A DNA stretch of 43,422 bases. Source: Dissophora ornata (lineage: Eukaryota; Mortierellomycota; Mortierellomycetes; Mortierellales; Mortierellaceae). The stretch spans positions 1-43,422 of the forward strand of contig MU616773.1 of the NCBI GenBank assembly GCA_025201705.1, given 5' to 3'. The notes below the pieces were generated by a model. The model had not been told where the DNA came from and ran no database searches. It was given only the letters and a program-made list of their open reading frames with translations. Positions 31,469 through 43,422 of this stretch are shown one piece after another (position 1 is the first letter of the stretch; each line of letters starts with the position of its first letter). Both the position numbers and the translations under genes were made by a program.

Positions 31469-32827
31469 TTACGAGCTAGGAGTACTATTTCCACAGTGGG
31501 AGGCCGTGGCAGCAGCAGCAGCAGCGGCATTGGCGGCAGCGGCAGTCGTGGCACTTGGGAACGCAAAAAGCAAGTGCGACGGCGACGTGTACGCCGCAGG
31601 ACTCAAAGCCGGTGACCCTATCCCACTATTGCACCCCGACAACGCAGACGGTGAATGCATCGGGATCAAAAACGGTGACACTGGCGCTGTATGAATGGCA
31701 GCACCGCACGGTCCCACCGGATTCGACAACGATCGTTCCATGGAATGCAACGATTCCACACCGGCCTTTCGTAAATAACTTGGTAAAGCTTCGTTCAACG
31801 GCATCGGCGAGTTGTTCCTGCTCAGTGCCGCCAAGTCTTGATGACTCAACAGGTGGTGATGTGGATATGGTGGCTGCTGTTGTTGTTGTAGAGGGTGGTG
31901 GTGCTGTTGTTGCTGTTGCTGTGGCTGAGGCAGCGGGTGTGGCTGCGAGTTTTCTTGTTGTTGAGGAAAATCCAAAGTAAAAGCCGACGGATTCTTGCCA
32001 TAGCCAAGCCCAGGTGTCGAGGCTCCAGAGGAAGGCACACCCACGTCAGACCGACGTCGACCAAACACACTGGGACTTTCAGCCCTTCCAAAACCCGACG
32101 CCGCAGCTGCTCCTGGCAATGCAAGCCAAGGAATATTACTCGGAAGTCGGTGTTCCACATCATAAAACTTTGAAAGGAACGCGGGCGACTGAGTCGTCGA
32201 TCGAAGTTGTGCAGGCCCTGCAGGGTGCTGGTGATGGAAATCGACCGCTGCCTGGAACGGCGAAGTCGCAGTCGATCCCGCAAGACGAGGTCGTCTTGGA
32301 GCAGCAGCAGCAGTTAACGCTCCATCGCTGTTGTCGCCACTAGGCGTCCTCGCGAGGCCAATGGCGCCGAGCGCCGTGGGAGAGGGCAAAGCTGAGGTCG
32401 AGGTCGATCTCGCTACCGCAATCGGCTTTGGGGGACCTTTCACCTTGACAAGACCGGTCTTGGTGCCGGGTACGGCGGACATAGTGTCCGAGACAGCGGA
32501 TTGTTGCTCTTGAAGACGCTGAATGCGCTTCTGGCGCTCATGGGCTTCGCGCAGAGTATCAGTATCTGCCTACAGACCAGGGTAAGAAGAAGGGGCACGG
32601 CGCAGAAAGCGCAAAAAGAGAGAGGAGGGGGGGGGGACCATCGGAAAGGGGGCGAAGTAGCGTAATATTTTTTGGGCACTGTTTAGACACCAATGAGCGT
32701 GTGAATCGACTCTCTCGGCTGAGGACTAGACCGTACTCGTCAAGAGAAGCGATAAGCAAGCGGCAATGCGTTTAACGATATGCGCGTTTTTTTTGCTTCT
32801 CACCTGAATTCCGTATATTGTCTCCAT
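31469..32827 (-). CDS. unrecognised Ser/Pro/Gln-rich protein (374 aa)
   Basis: Exons (minus): 32827-32804 (24 nt, 8 codons, METIYGIQ) and 32569-31469, with a 234-nt intron, phase 0. The start is chosen because the upstream frame of exon 2 (ADTDTLREAHERQKRIQRLQ) has no ATG of its own for over 25 codons and joins cleanly to the micro-exon. The first about 30 residues form a charged, possibly coiled-coil helix. The rest is disordered: Ala-rich, Ser/Pro-rich (SGASTPG, SPALSP), a Gln/His block (about 215-250) and a final poly-Ala run. There is no TM segment. I do not recognise the family. It is perhaps a transcriptional or signalling regulator, judged by composition only. It lies on the same strand as its neighbours. 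Confidence 0.75.
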
Positions 32828-33470
32828 GATGAAGGTGGGTTATCGCAGAATAAAGAGGGAGGGAGGGAGGGAAGAGAGAAAGAGATAGGGAGAGAGTACG
32901 TGCTTGAAAGAAAGAGCCGCGGCTCTATTTAAGGTGGCTGTCAAGAGTGTTTGCGGGAATATTGGACGAACACTACCAGGAAGTGCTTGGTGTTTGGTGT
33001 GGCAGGCAAGTGAGCATGCAGACAGACGGGTGTCAAGGGTGTTGGGAAATATTAGAAATACTAGAAGAGCTGGAGTGTTGGAGCTGTGCAGTGTGCAGTA
33101 TTGGGAAGAGAGGATGGGAATGCAAGAGTGGGGGGACGATGGGTTGCGTGGGCGAAGAGGGGAGAGGGAATAAATATGTGTGAAGAAAAGCCAGATGCGT
33201 CACCCCCGGTGTCACTCGCCCAAAGTGGAAGCGGCAGTCACTCCGCGCTCACCCCCACACTCGCACTGGCCAACTTCTTTTTTTGGAACAGAGCATGCGA
33301 CTCCGCCCAGGCTGCGCTGCTCTCCCCCTCCACACACCCATGGTCGAAGCTGTGTAATGGTACAACGATGCAAGCATGATTATTATTACGATGGATAAGT
33401 AGACTACTACGATAAACTGGACAGAGACACAGCCCCATGACGATCAAGAAACAACATCCTGGGTTTCCAT
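32828..33470. other. spacer between PAG1 3' end and the 374-aa gene
   Basis: 640 nt of purine-rich and C-rich sequence holding the presumed promoter of the 374-aa gene and the 3' UTR of PAG1. No gene is supported. Confidence 0.45.
32913..32932 (-). promoter_or_regulatory. 14-bp perfect palindrome beside a TATA-like box
   Basis: AGAGCCGCGGCTCT (32913-32926) is a perfect palindrome with a CCGCGG core. It overlaps the edge of a TTAAATAG TATA-like motif about 100 nt upstream of the ATG at 32827. An everted CGG pair is the site type bound by some fungal Zn2Cys6 regulators such as Pdr1; the binder here is unknown. Confidence 0.4.
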
Positions 33471-36400
33471 TCACTTCTGCGATAAATAGATGTTTGTTGT
33501 GCCCGTGAATTCGCCCGGCACCATGGCGCCAACAAGCCGTGATGTCACACTGTCCATCGCCCTCTTTGATGACGGCGAACCCGGCACCGATCCGGGCCGA
33601 CATTCTTGCCTCGACCCAGGCCGTGATCCTGTGCGTGACCCGGGCTGTGACTGGTGGCCACTCGCAAATCGCTGTGGCTGTGGTGATCCTCCGCCACCTC
33701 CGCCACCCACCACTGTCGTCATTGATGTCGCCGCTGTGCTGTCTGCAGTCGTTGTCGTACTAAGCGGCTGTGTTACCAACCCAGATTGGCTCAAAGAACT
33801 CTCCATACTGGCTCGTGGACCCGTCGTATTCGTGGCAAAACTGCTCTCTCGCGTCCGTGTGGTTTCATATCGACTAGGGTAATGCAGCCCATCATAGTCT
33901 TCGTCATCACTGTCGGTCGAGTCATCGTCGTCGTCGCCCTCATCATCATCAGATGACGAAAGCGAAAGGTCGTCACAGCTGGCACGCGCCCGGTGACCGC
34001 CGACTCTTGCGCCATGCGTGACACCTCCTTGGCCACTCCAGTGACCACCTCCCCCAGGAGCGGCAATTGAGCTCGTGTTACTTCCTGCATTACTACTACC
34101 GGCCCTATGACTCTGGCCACTCGTACTCGGCACAAGTGTCGTACCACCATTGCTGTTGAGAAGAATGGCACTTGCTCCACCTGATCCTGAACCAGACGAC
34201 CGGTTAGTGCGATGTCCGTACCCTGGCGCTTGCAGTCTCACTCGGCCATTAGGACCTCTCACGGCAGGCGTAGAAGTAGCCGTAAAAGTGGCCCCGCCAA
34301 GTGCAGGAACAGGAGAACCGATTGTGGTATCAGTTTTAGAGTCGCTCTTGGAGCTGAGAACACTGTCTTCTTTTACGCTGCTGCTGTTACTGTTCTCGCC
34401 ACTGTTGTTATTAAAGGACGAAGGTTCCATCAAGAACGAGGACCGGATGGAAGAGTAGGACCGGTTGATCGAAAGACTCTTGTTCAAAATCTCGGCCGCC
34501 ATCAGTGTCGACTCTTCTTCATCGTCCTCAATAATGCGTTCATGATGCGGCGAATAGAATGACCCAAATTCGTCTCGGCTACCTTTACTGCCGTGGCGAG
34601 AATGCCGTTGATGACCTCGAGTGAACCCAGGTCCGGTAGTCAAACCTAACCCTTCAACTGGTGCGTGGTACGGAAGACCGCCCGGAACTGCAGCCCCCAA
34701 GTTCAAGGCCGGATCGGCCATCAAAAGACTCTGTCTAAAGTTCCAGTGATTCTGAGCTGACGACTCTGCATATCCTGAGGATCCATAGGCTATGCTCTCG
34801 CGCTTCCTGGCCTCGCCAACTCGTGCGCTCTCTGCGAAATGCTCCGTCAGGTCATCCAGCGCAGAGACCAAGTGCCCATACTGAACCTGGCTTCGATTAA
34901 GACCGTTGCTGGGGTCCATACCATACTGCGCTCCATATGCATTGTAATCCAAACCGATATGCATACCGTCCTGATCCACAAAATCCATGTTCTGACCCAT
35001 AGAATGTCCAAAGTTCATCTCATGCTCCGCTAATAGCTCAACATCTGCGCCCCAGTATCTCGTTCCAGTGCAGGTAGAGACGACAGCGTTCACGTTAGCC
35101 CTTGTCGTTTGCCAAAACTGTTCGCGGCGAGGCTCGGACCAATTCTCTGTCATAGATCTTCTCTCCAATCCGGTGCCGCCTCCAAGGATACCTTTGGTCA
35201 TGTCCTCAAAGTTCATACCGGGTCCTGGGCTTTGTACGTCGAGCGGGACTCTGATCTTGAAGACATCTGAAGATTGCTCGGACAGATTCATGGCCGAGTC
35301 CAGAACCTCCAGAGCCTCGGCTGCATATTCAGCCTGAAGGAGTAGTCGCAACAACGGCATCACCAACTCGGGTCCAATCTCCAAAAACTCTGCTCGACTC
35401 GTGTTCACCAACGGCAGGAGTAGTTTCAAACACTTGAGCGCCTTGTGCTTGTACATAGGATTACTGTTATAGAGCAATCTCATAAAGAACAAGATCATCT
35501 CTGCCTGTAGTTCAGGAATAAAGAGGTCTCGCATCAGAACTGCAATTTGTCGCCAAAAGTCCTCCTTGGATCGGAACCTCTGCTTGGCATAGACCGCCAA
35601 CAGATGTGCGATATTCGGGTACCCGTCTCGCTCTGCGATCATCCCAATGTCGTTGGCCCATTGCAGGCAGTCTTCGTTGATGTCCTTGGTTTCAAGCCCT
35701 TCAGCCAAGAGCGGCAACAGACCCAGAAACAAGAACACGACCCTATGGTCCGAGGGGTCGATCAATGCGTTCTCAGAGACGAACATGATGCGTCTCAACA
35801 AATTCAGCGAGATCTGCTCCGTCATGGTCGATCGCAGTCCCTTCAACAACAGAGGCTGGATGCCCATGAACGCACTCTCCCATTGCTCTGGGAAATACGA
35901 TAACAAAAACTCGAGTGTTGGTGCATCCATTAGATCCAAACGCGTTGTCACAATGTCGAGAATCTTCAAGCCCTCCAGATACTCTTGATCATGTCCAGTG
36001 TAGAGACAGGCAATCGAGCCCCAGAATATCTGTGGAAACTGCATCATCCTCGCAGCATCGAATGAATCAATGATCGATTGGAGCGAGATCAGAATCTCCA
36101 TTGCAAACGCCTGGATTTCTTGACTCTTGTCTGCAACAGTATTTGTAAGTCGCGCCAACATGTCCGCAAGCATATGTTGGTTGAAGCTCGGTGCCAGCGC
36201 TCGGAAGATCTGGAATGATCGACAGGCAATATGTCGTACAGGGCACGCTGTAGCCCACTGTAGAGCAGTTTCGCCCCATTGCTGACGGATCTCGACCTCA
36301 GAGGCCTGAAAGACCTGAACAGAACGATAGACAAGACTCTCCAACTCGGGCGCCTCACGCGTGTTCGGTTGCGTTATAATATCCTCGTATGCCCATAGCG

Positions 36401-39400
36401 GCTTGCCCTCCTTCGTGTTCAAAAAGTCAACCAATTCGGTCGATTGATTGATTATATCCATACTCCTGGACTCGCGGATGATAATGGAGTGGATCAAATG
36501 TACGAGGAGGGATCTTGTCTGGTCGCAGATCAAGGCCGTGTAGTGATCTAGCTGTACAAAAAGTGCCTGGAGCAGGAGAGGGAGGTGGCGTCTCAACTCT
36601 GCTCCAGCCTCAACGGCCAGATCGACCAACAGAACTGTAGCAAGCTGACCCCGCGAGAAGGCAGGCCTCTTCTCCATACCGTTCATGAGACTGTCAAGGT
36701 TCGCAAGGTAAAATTCTGATGCAAACGGGGGTTGGATATGGTTGCGCTCCTGCTTCAATTTGGGAACCATTGCCTTGGGAGAGATCTCGCTGATCAAGAT
36801 ATCGACCATTCTTGAACAGGCGGACGTGCGTCCCAAGAAGACAATGACCTTCTTGGCTGGGTGAACAAATTCAGGGTTCCTCTTCTCGAGTCCAAGATCC
36901 AGTAGGAACACGATGATTGGTCGGATATTGCCAAAGTTGTCACCTGCCACCAGCTGCACCCAAAGGTTCTCAATCTCCTTGACGTGTTCGTCTCCAAACT
37001 TGACGGTGAGGTAGAACAAGTTGGTGAGGATGACGAACGATGTCATGCTTAGCTCATCGTCCTCATCCACAACCAACTCCACGTTTCCGAGCCAAGGTGC
37101 GGTGTAGTAGAGCATTTCACCTCGCCAGATTGGGTGGACCAAATCAAACCGCATCATCACCTCCGAGAGCAAAGAATACGTCTGCTCCGATCGGTCTTGA
37201 GCTAGACGCGCAGAAAGAACAAACTGCGCTTGGCGGTAGATCGTTGGTAGTTTGTTGACAATACCAATCTCATATTCGCCTGCACATGTCTCTGGGAAGA
37301 AGCGAGCCTCGATGACCTTGAGCAACTTGATAGCCAGCGTTCTGATCTGAATGTTGGAATCGCCACACTTGAAGAGTGCGAGACTGAGCATCTGGTTGAC
37401 CTGACATGGATAGGACTCGACCCTTAGAATAATATCCACCAAGGCCGAGAAGTGTCCTTGGCTGAACTTTTGGGACATGTCTCCGGCGTAACATTGATGC
37501 AGGGCGTCTTCAAGGAGTTCTCCTCTGTCTTGATTGTGGATCAACAGTGCTTCGAGAGCATTTCTACAACGACAAAGATATGGGTATATTAATAAAGGAG
37601 TATAGTAACCAATAGTGGCATAACGAAAGGCTATGAGGATAATAAACTTACTGTGCGATGACGTGCAGCCGCTCCTGTGGGCTCTGGAAGACGCTCTCGA
37701 TCCATCTGAACACTTCGTCGATATTAAAGCCCATCCGAGACTTGTCAGGTTTCATGTTTGGGTTGTTGATAGGTCCTTGCTAGATATTCAAGAGAAACAC
37801 ACACGTAAGGTTTTCGTTTTCCATCAGGATCATCCTAAAAAGTCAGAGAAGCAAAAACGAGTCCGAAATAACTTACACAGAGCGATGCCATGGCTCCCAA
37901 GGCCGCCAGCTCCAGATCAAACTTCTCTGCCATCTGATGCTCGTTATTAAGATCCAGGCCAAACCAGAACGACTTGTGATCGCCATCACGGATAAAGCTG
38001 TTAGGTCCATGTCCACACCAGTCCTCAAAGAGTCGGAAGAGCGCCAGTCGAAGATCGAACGGCATGATCGTCTCCGAGCTTCCAATCTGCGAAATACCAT
38101 TGTACAAATGACATACAAACCCACAAAAGTGTGTCCGCAGCTTGACATATTCCCACTCATGTTGTACTTCTGTATCCAACAAGAAAATCAACGTTTCACG
38201 GACATAACCCTTTAAACTGAAAGTGATGTGCTCATCATGTACCAAGGCCGGATTTCGAAGGAGTGGTGCAGTCAAATCCAGGATATGAGCAATCTCTGCT
38301 CGAAGTCGATCCACTTTTTTGTTGCGTTTGCCCTGGTAGGAAGGTTTGATACTTCCATTCTTGGACCTGAATTCGTCATGGACAGAGTAAAGCAGTGGCT
38401 GGATATCCTCCAACAAGGCCTTGTAGAGATGAACGTTGATCCTTCCTAAAGAGGCCACGATGGACTCCCGGATCGTATTACGATCGCTGTACAAAAGTGG
38501 AAGAACCAACCGGAAGAGGTCCCGTGCACAGGTGATCTTGTCGGATGGCGCCGATTTCTTACGTCCATGTCCTGGGGTGGCAGGGGATTGATGCTCATGT
38601 CGAACCATGGTTGAGCAGACAAAGATAAGGTACATACGCCATTGCTCCACCATCTCATCCGTCGCCATCTGCGTATTCTTGATCGAAAACTTGGACGCCA
38701 ACGTACTGTTGAGAGCCAGGTCCGTTGTTGTGACAATGGCGGGATACAATTGCATCAACCGCTTGCACACAGTGTCCAGACAAGGTTCGCAGAGACCCGG
38801 GAAATGCTGAAAGATCTTTGTGATCAGTAACGGGAAGCAAGACCGCCAGATACCAACATCAATAACGTTCTCACTTCCTGCCAGTAACGAAAAGACCTCG
38901 CTAGATCCCTTTTGGTAGTGGACCTGCAGACTAATCAGTTCGTGCTGTGCTAGTGGACAATCCTTGAGCGCGTTTCCGTATTCGTCGACCTGAAGTAGCT
39001 CTTGAACAGAGTTTTGAAGCAAATGATAGATCCTGGTCACCTCCATACGCGGCCTGATAGACACACTAGCAGGCATTACACCTTCCTTGATCTCACCGCC
39101 CGATCCAGAGATGGTCTGTGTCTCGGGACGATCAAAGGTTGCAGCAAGTTTCAGGATCGAGATGGCGTAGCGACGGATGACTGGAGACTGGTTGCAAAGG
39201 AAGAGCAGGCCATTTTCCTCGGTTGTCTGCAGCTGGACCGCCAAGCTCACCTCTGGTACATAGGAGGACGAAAACGAACGGGAGCCTTCAGTCGATGCTG
39301 TTGGACTTGCCAAAGACGACTCTTGATCATCATTGTTGGCTGCCTCGCGCTCTTGTCGTTTCTTGATATGAGTGTCTTGGATCCATGCCTCCAAAATTTG

Positions 39401-40920
39401 AATATATATACCGAGAAGTCCCTTCTCAGCCGGCATTCCAGAACCCGGTACGCTCAACCCCGCCAGAAGCTCCGACAGACGATCCTCGACTGTACAAACG
39501 AATGCAGAGTATCCTGCCACAGCCACTTGTGAGTTACACTGTGTGGCAATTCGAACAAGCGCTGCAGCTGATGCCTTTCGAAGTTCTGGGTCCACATGGG
39601 CTGTATACCTCGAAAGCATCTCCACAAGCTTCAGTAGCGGAATACCTGAGGGCATGCAACGAGGAATACAAGACACCCATGCAGTCATCAGATCAAAATA
39701 TACCTGCTTCTCCTTTGAATACGACACTGCAAACGTTGAATATTGATGCACAGCCGATGCACCACCGTCACCGGTGGCAGTAGCCATGAGGGCTGCTGCC
39801 GAGAACATACTCCTAGCTGTCGTGTATTTTTCATCGAGGATCAAAGTGTGACCATAGTTGCGATCACAGACAATAGCAATCTTCCCAAGGACAGCCGTCA
39901 TCTGGTCGTATGTATCCCTCATTCCCGCGCGATTGATGACGCTTGGCTCAATAATGTCGGACGCTGTTGGCGAATCCGATACCATATTCACTGCGTCACC
40001 AGCAGTTGGGAAGGGCGGTCGACTACTTCCCTTGTCGAGGTCGGCCAAAATCAGCATAAAGGCTCGTACGGCTATTGTCATCCGCTCGGGCGAGATCATG
40101 TCCATGGTCAAGTTTGTGAAGATGACATTCTGGAGACTTTCCAGGTTCAATAACAAGAAGATAATCGACCGGGTTGCATAATCGGCATGTCGCGCTCCGA
40201 TAAAATGAACGACGCGGACAAAATATCCAAGTGATCCATCCACCATCCCGGACGACTTTCGATTGGCGGGGAACAACGCCTTGACGATCGTGTCAAAAGT
40301 TCGATAGGTGCTACCTGTTCCATCCGAGCATCGGTACAAAAAGACCCATATGAGTTGTGAAGCACAATTGAGGGCGATCTGTCGCATGGTCTTGTCTTTG
40401 AACTTTTCACGGCAAGAATCGAATACTGTGAGCCAATGTTTGAGAAAGAAATCTTTTTTGCTGACGCAGAGTAGCATGGTGACGAGCGGGAGGGCAACCT
40501 GGACGTGTCTCGGCTTGTTGGTCATCTTGCGAGCCTTTGGGTATATGAGTTCCACGGTTTTGGACCAGTTTGGGTGATTGACCTCTGCCAGTGCCACCTA
40601 TTTTTTTCCCCCAGAGCAAAAAATAAAAAGATCAGCAAAGGTTGTAAACATGGTTTACGCTATGTGTATTCATAGACGAGACGATGACAAATATATAAAA
40701 AAAAAAAGACGAACCTTTGCAACTGGCGTCAGGAGTTGAACAAAAAGTTCAGCATACGCGTGCTTTATCCTAACTCCTCGCGCCATCTTGAAAAATCCTG
40801 CGCAACTCTGCAGAAAATCTGCCGTCTCTTCTAAGCTGTCCATGGGGTAAAGCTATATAGATAGAGAATGAAGTTAGACAATTGCGACGCCCATTCAACT
40901 GTGCCTGTATATGTGTGAAA

Positions 40921-40966
<46 letters not shown>

Positions 40967-43003
40967 ATGACCGGCCACGACTGCAGAAGCAAACCTACCT
41001 TCAAGTTCAGATACCGCATTCCACGGATGAGCATCTCCATACGCAGTTCTCTCTCTTTATCCTTGACTGGAACCCCAGTCTTGTACTTTTCGAGCTCGGC
41101 AATGAAGCGGTCGCTGACTGTTGCAAACCGGACATTGGACAACGATCCCATGAGCTCCACCAACACGTTCATATTGGCAGTGCGATTCGAAGACCTCTGG
41201 ATGAACTCACTAATAGATCAGGTTGTCAAAATGTCTCAATATCGACGTGCCGTAAAAAAAAATAAAAAAATAAAAAAGACAGACTTTGTAGTCATGACTT
41301 TGCCTTACGGGTCCACATTCTCCAATTGAGAAAAGACTGTTTCCTCGAGCCGGAAGCCCAGCTCGTCTGGTAAAGTGTCCTTTTGTACTTGACGGACGAT
41401 CTCAATAAGAGACCGTGACATGATAAACAGCGAGACGACCTACGCGTGTACCAAATGTTACCATTAGCGACTAGTACAAATACAACTGAATCAAACCCCC
41501 CCCCTCCTCCACAGTACTCCTCTAGTAATATAACATACCGACTTTCGCTCTTTGATAACCGTCTTTGGATCCCGAAACTTGAAATTGGCAGACCAATCGC
41601 CCCTGCAATAATGATGTGTATAATGATGTGCGTTGAATGAAGGGGGTGGGGGGTAGATTAGCAAACATGTCTTCTCACCTGCTATATTTCCTTTCAAGTT
41701 GATAGACATGATGGGGCAGCAACAACGCGTTCTACGTACGAAGAAGACTTTATCGACGGATCATCGGGCGTTTCAATCTTGCCCTTGCGCCAGAGCATCA
41801 CACAGTCGATGACAGGTTTGGGTCGATGCCGTGCAATAGATCCTAGCGATTCTAACAGCTTGTCGAACTTTGGGTCGACACCTTGCTTCAGAGGCGACAG
41901 AATATCGGGTTCGGTGTCTTGCTAATTAGTTGCCAAAAAAAAAAAAAAAAAAAAACGGGGGATGAGTACAATGCGTCGCACAGGATATAACACACACTAG
42001 AACAACCTGGGACACAGTAATCAGTTCGTTAAATTATCTCTCTTCTTACCAATGGAAGATGCACCATAGCATTGAGCTTCGCCTCCGCCATCTTGACAAA
42101 CTGCGTGAACAACATCTTGAGCGCAAACTCGGATGGTGTCTGCATCTGATGTGGCGATAGCGCCATCGCCTGCTGCTCCTGTTGTTGATGCTGTTGCTCC
42201 TCTTGCTGTTCTTGCTCCTGGAGCTCCTGGAGCTCCTGTTGCTGTTGCTCCTGATGTAGTGCAGGATTGCCGTGTCCTACCTGTGCAAGATCGTGTTGTT
42301 GCAATTGAAGCCGATAGACTGGGGGGAGGTGGTGTAACATCCCCAGTTGGTTGATCGATGCTCCGACACTCTCCTGGCTCCGACTGTGGCTATGATTGCT
42401 TAGTTGTCCGCCCTGCTGGACCTGGACATTCGTCTCCTGCGACGAGTACCCCGCCTGATGCTGCTGTAGCTGTTCAGCCATCGATGCTTCCATGGATCCA
42501 GCAAACAAGTATGGCGACCGGGGTGTTTGGCTCCCATCGCGAAACTGACCGTTGTTAGTAGAGGATGAATAAGAATGTTGCTGTTGTTGGAACTGCTGTT
42601 GCTGGTGTAGCAGTGGGTACTGTTGCTGCTGTTGCTGTTGCTGTTGAGCTGTCAGAGAGTACAATGAGGTCGGTTGACTGAAATAGTCCATTGCAACCGG
42701 TTGCTGATGTGAAAACTGTTGTAGTTGAGCCATGTTTGGTGATGACGGTCCATCAAACGGGCTCGAGAAGTGTTCTAATGGCGCCGGGGTTGCAACTTTG
42801 GGTGTGGATGGGAACTTCCAGTCGTTGAGGGCAGGGCGATGACCGGGGCCGACAACCGCAGGTTTTGGTCCAGCTCTAGCCGAGGCGACTTCCTGCACAT
42901 TCGTTGTTATTGCTGCTGCTGCTGCACCTGGCGGTGGTGCTCCCGCTGAAGAAGAGGAGGAGGAAGTGTCTCTGGACAGGTCCTGGTCGCCGTGCTGAGC
43001 CAT
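33471..43003 (-). CDS. PAG1: Furry/Tao3/Mor2 family cell morphogenesis protein (RAM/MOR pathway scaffold)
   Basis: Nine exons (minus): 43003-42050, 41921-41740, 41602-41539, 41439-41309, 41209-40999, 40852-40715, 40597-37877, 37779-37652 and 37563-33471. All phases fit, giving 2,873 aa, in the range of the Furry family. This is a giant HEAT/armadillo-like scaffold that supports NDR-kinase (Cbk1/Orb6) signalling in polarised growth and septation. The Furry N-terminal domain starts near residue 290 (SEFALKMLFTQFVKMAE, DTEPDILSPLKQGVDPKFD, RPKPVIDCVMLWRKG, FRDPKTVIKERKS). The long middle is helical repeats. The first about 285 residues are an added Gln-rich, disordered region (poly-Gln at 120-128). 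The C-terminal about 600 residues are Ser/Gly/Asp-rich and disordered. The ATG at 43003 (context CCGCCATGG) is preferred; the open frame continues upstream only with non-ATG codons. Donor GTTCGT of intron 6 is atypical, but frame and homology demand it. Confidence 0.93.
40922..40951. repeat. (AC)15 microsatellite in PAG1 intron 5
   Basis: Thirty nucleotides of AC repeat followed by GA repeats, lying between exons 5 and 6, so length changes would not alter the protein. Confidence 0.9.
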
Positions 43004-43422
43004 GGCGGATTCAGGGCAACGACGGACGTGCGCTGGCAAACGAGTGATTCGACGAGGGAGTCAATGGCGATGAGAGGAATGGAGAGAGAGAAAGAAAGAA
43101 AAGGACGAGACCACGAGAGCGAGGGTTTGAAGGTTCAATGGTGTGCGAGGAAGGGTGAACAGAAACGCGGTGGGATAATAAAAAAGTATAAAAAAAGAGA
43201 GTGTGCCACCACACAAATGGAGGTGCGACGCAACGGAGGGACAACAGTGGAGGAGGAGGAGCGCTGTTCGCCCCTGTGTGATGAAGTGTTGAGGACTTTC
43301 TTCATCTCGTGCGCTGTGTCCTCTTTTATTATATTCCTTTTGATCGACCAAGAGCGGGCCGTGTCAACCAATGTAGGAGCTGTAATAGATAAGACCGACC
43401 GAGAGCAGCGCGTCTTTTTTTT
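43004..43422 (-). promoter_or_regulatory. upstream region of PAG1
   Basis: About 420 nt upstream of the ATG, GA-rich near the start codon (CT-rich leader on the coding strand). A TATA-like TTTATACTTT (minus) lies near 43184-43193 and a possible CCAAT-type motif near 43366. No other gene is seen before the window ends. Confidence 0.35.

Overview
The window reads as nuclear DNA of an early-diverging filamentous fungus, most likely Mortierellomycotina (Mortierella/Linnemannia type). Genes carry GT-AG introns, mostly 70-240 nt, that rejoin reading frames exactly. Coding blocks are separated by homopolymer and pyrimidine-rich spacers. The gene set fits that group: a Frizzled-type receptor, a Kelch receptor with a transmembrane tail, a Cys-rich SH3 receptor, Q-rich regulators and an F-box/LRR-like relic. 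Species placement is inference.

Left part (1-9.3 kb, + strand): three tandem paralogous DHA2-type drug:H+ antiporters of the major facilitator superfamily, each with one phase-1 intron at the same codon and a TATA-like box upstream. The second and third are intact (574 and 584 aa). The first has an in-frame TAG at 1182-1184 where the paralogues have a conserved Trp. A strong in-frame alternative splice acceptor lies 49 nt downstream of it. The 2 kb spacer before the third copy holds a possible F-box/LRR relic and a terminal-inverted-repeat hairpin element.

Middle part (9.5-25.2 kb): mostly minus-strand genes for putative surface sensors. They are a 7TM receptor with an extracellular Frizzled-like cysteine-rich domain (568 aa, with a long inferred first intron), a secreted-Kelch/single-TM protein (707 aa) and a Cys-rich ectodomain/TM/SH3 protein (541 aa). 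Between the last two, a GNAT acetyltransferase (minus) is divergent from an 841-aa low-complexity protein (plus) whose C-terminus resembles the TORC1 subunit Tco89. A 10-N assembly gap lies at 16861-16870.

Right part (26.9-43.4 kb, minus strand): an aldo-keto reductase with a complete catalytic tetrad (301 aa), two unrecognised low-complexity proteins (370 and 374 aa) and a nine-exon gene of about 9.5 kb. The last encodes a 2,873-aa Furry/Tao3/Mor2 (PAG1) cell-morphogenesis scaffold of the NDR-kinase pathway.

All multi-exon models were assembled by hand from splice sites and frame continuity. Start choices and the long introns are the least certain parts. No tRNA, rRNA, CRISPR array, complete transposon or bacterial-type operon was seen.
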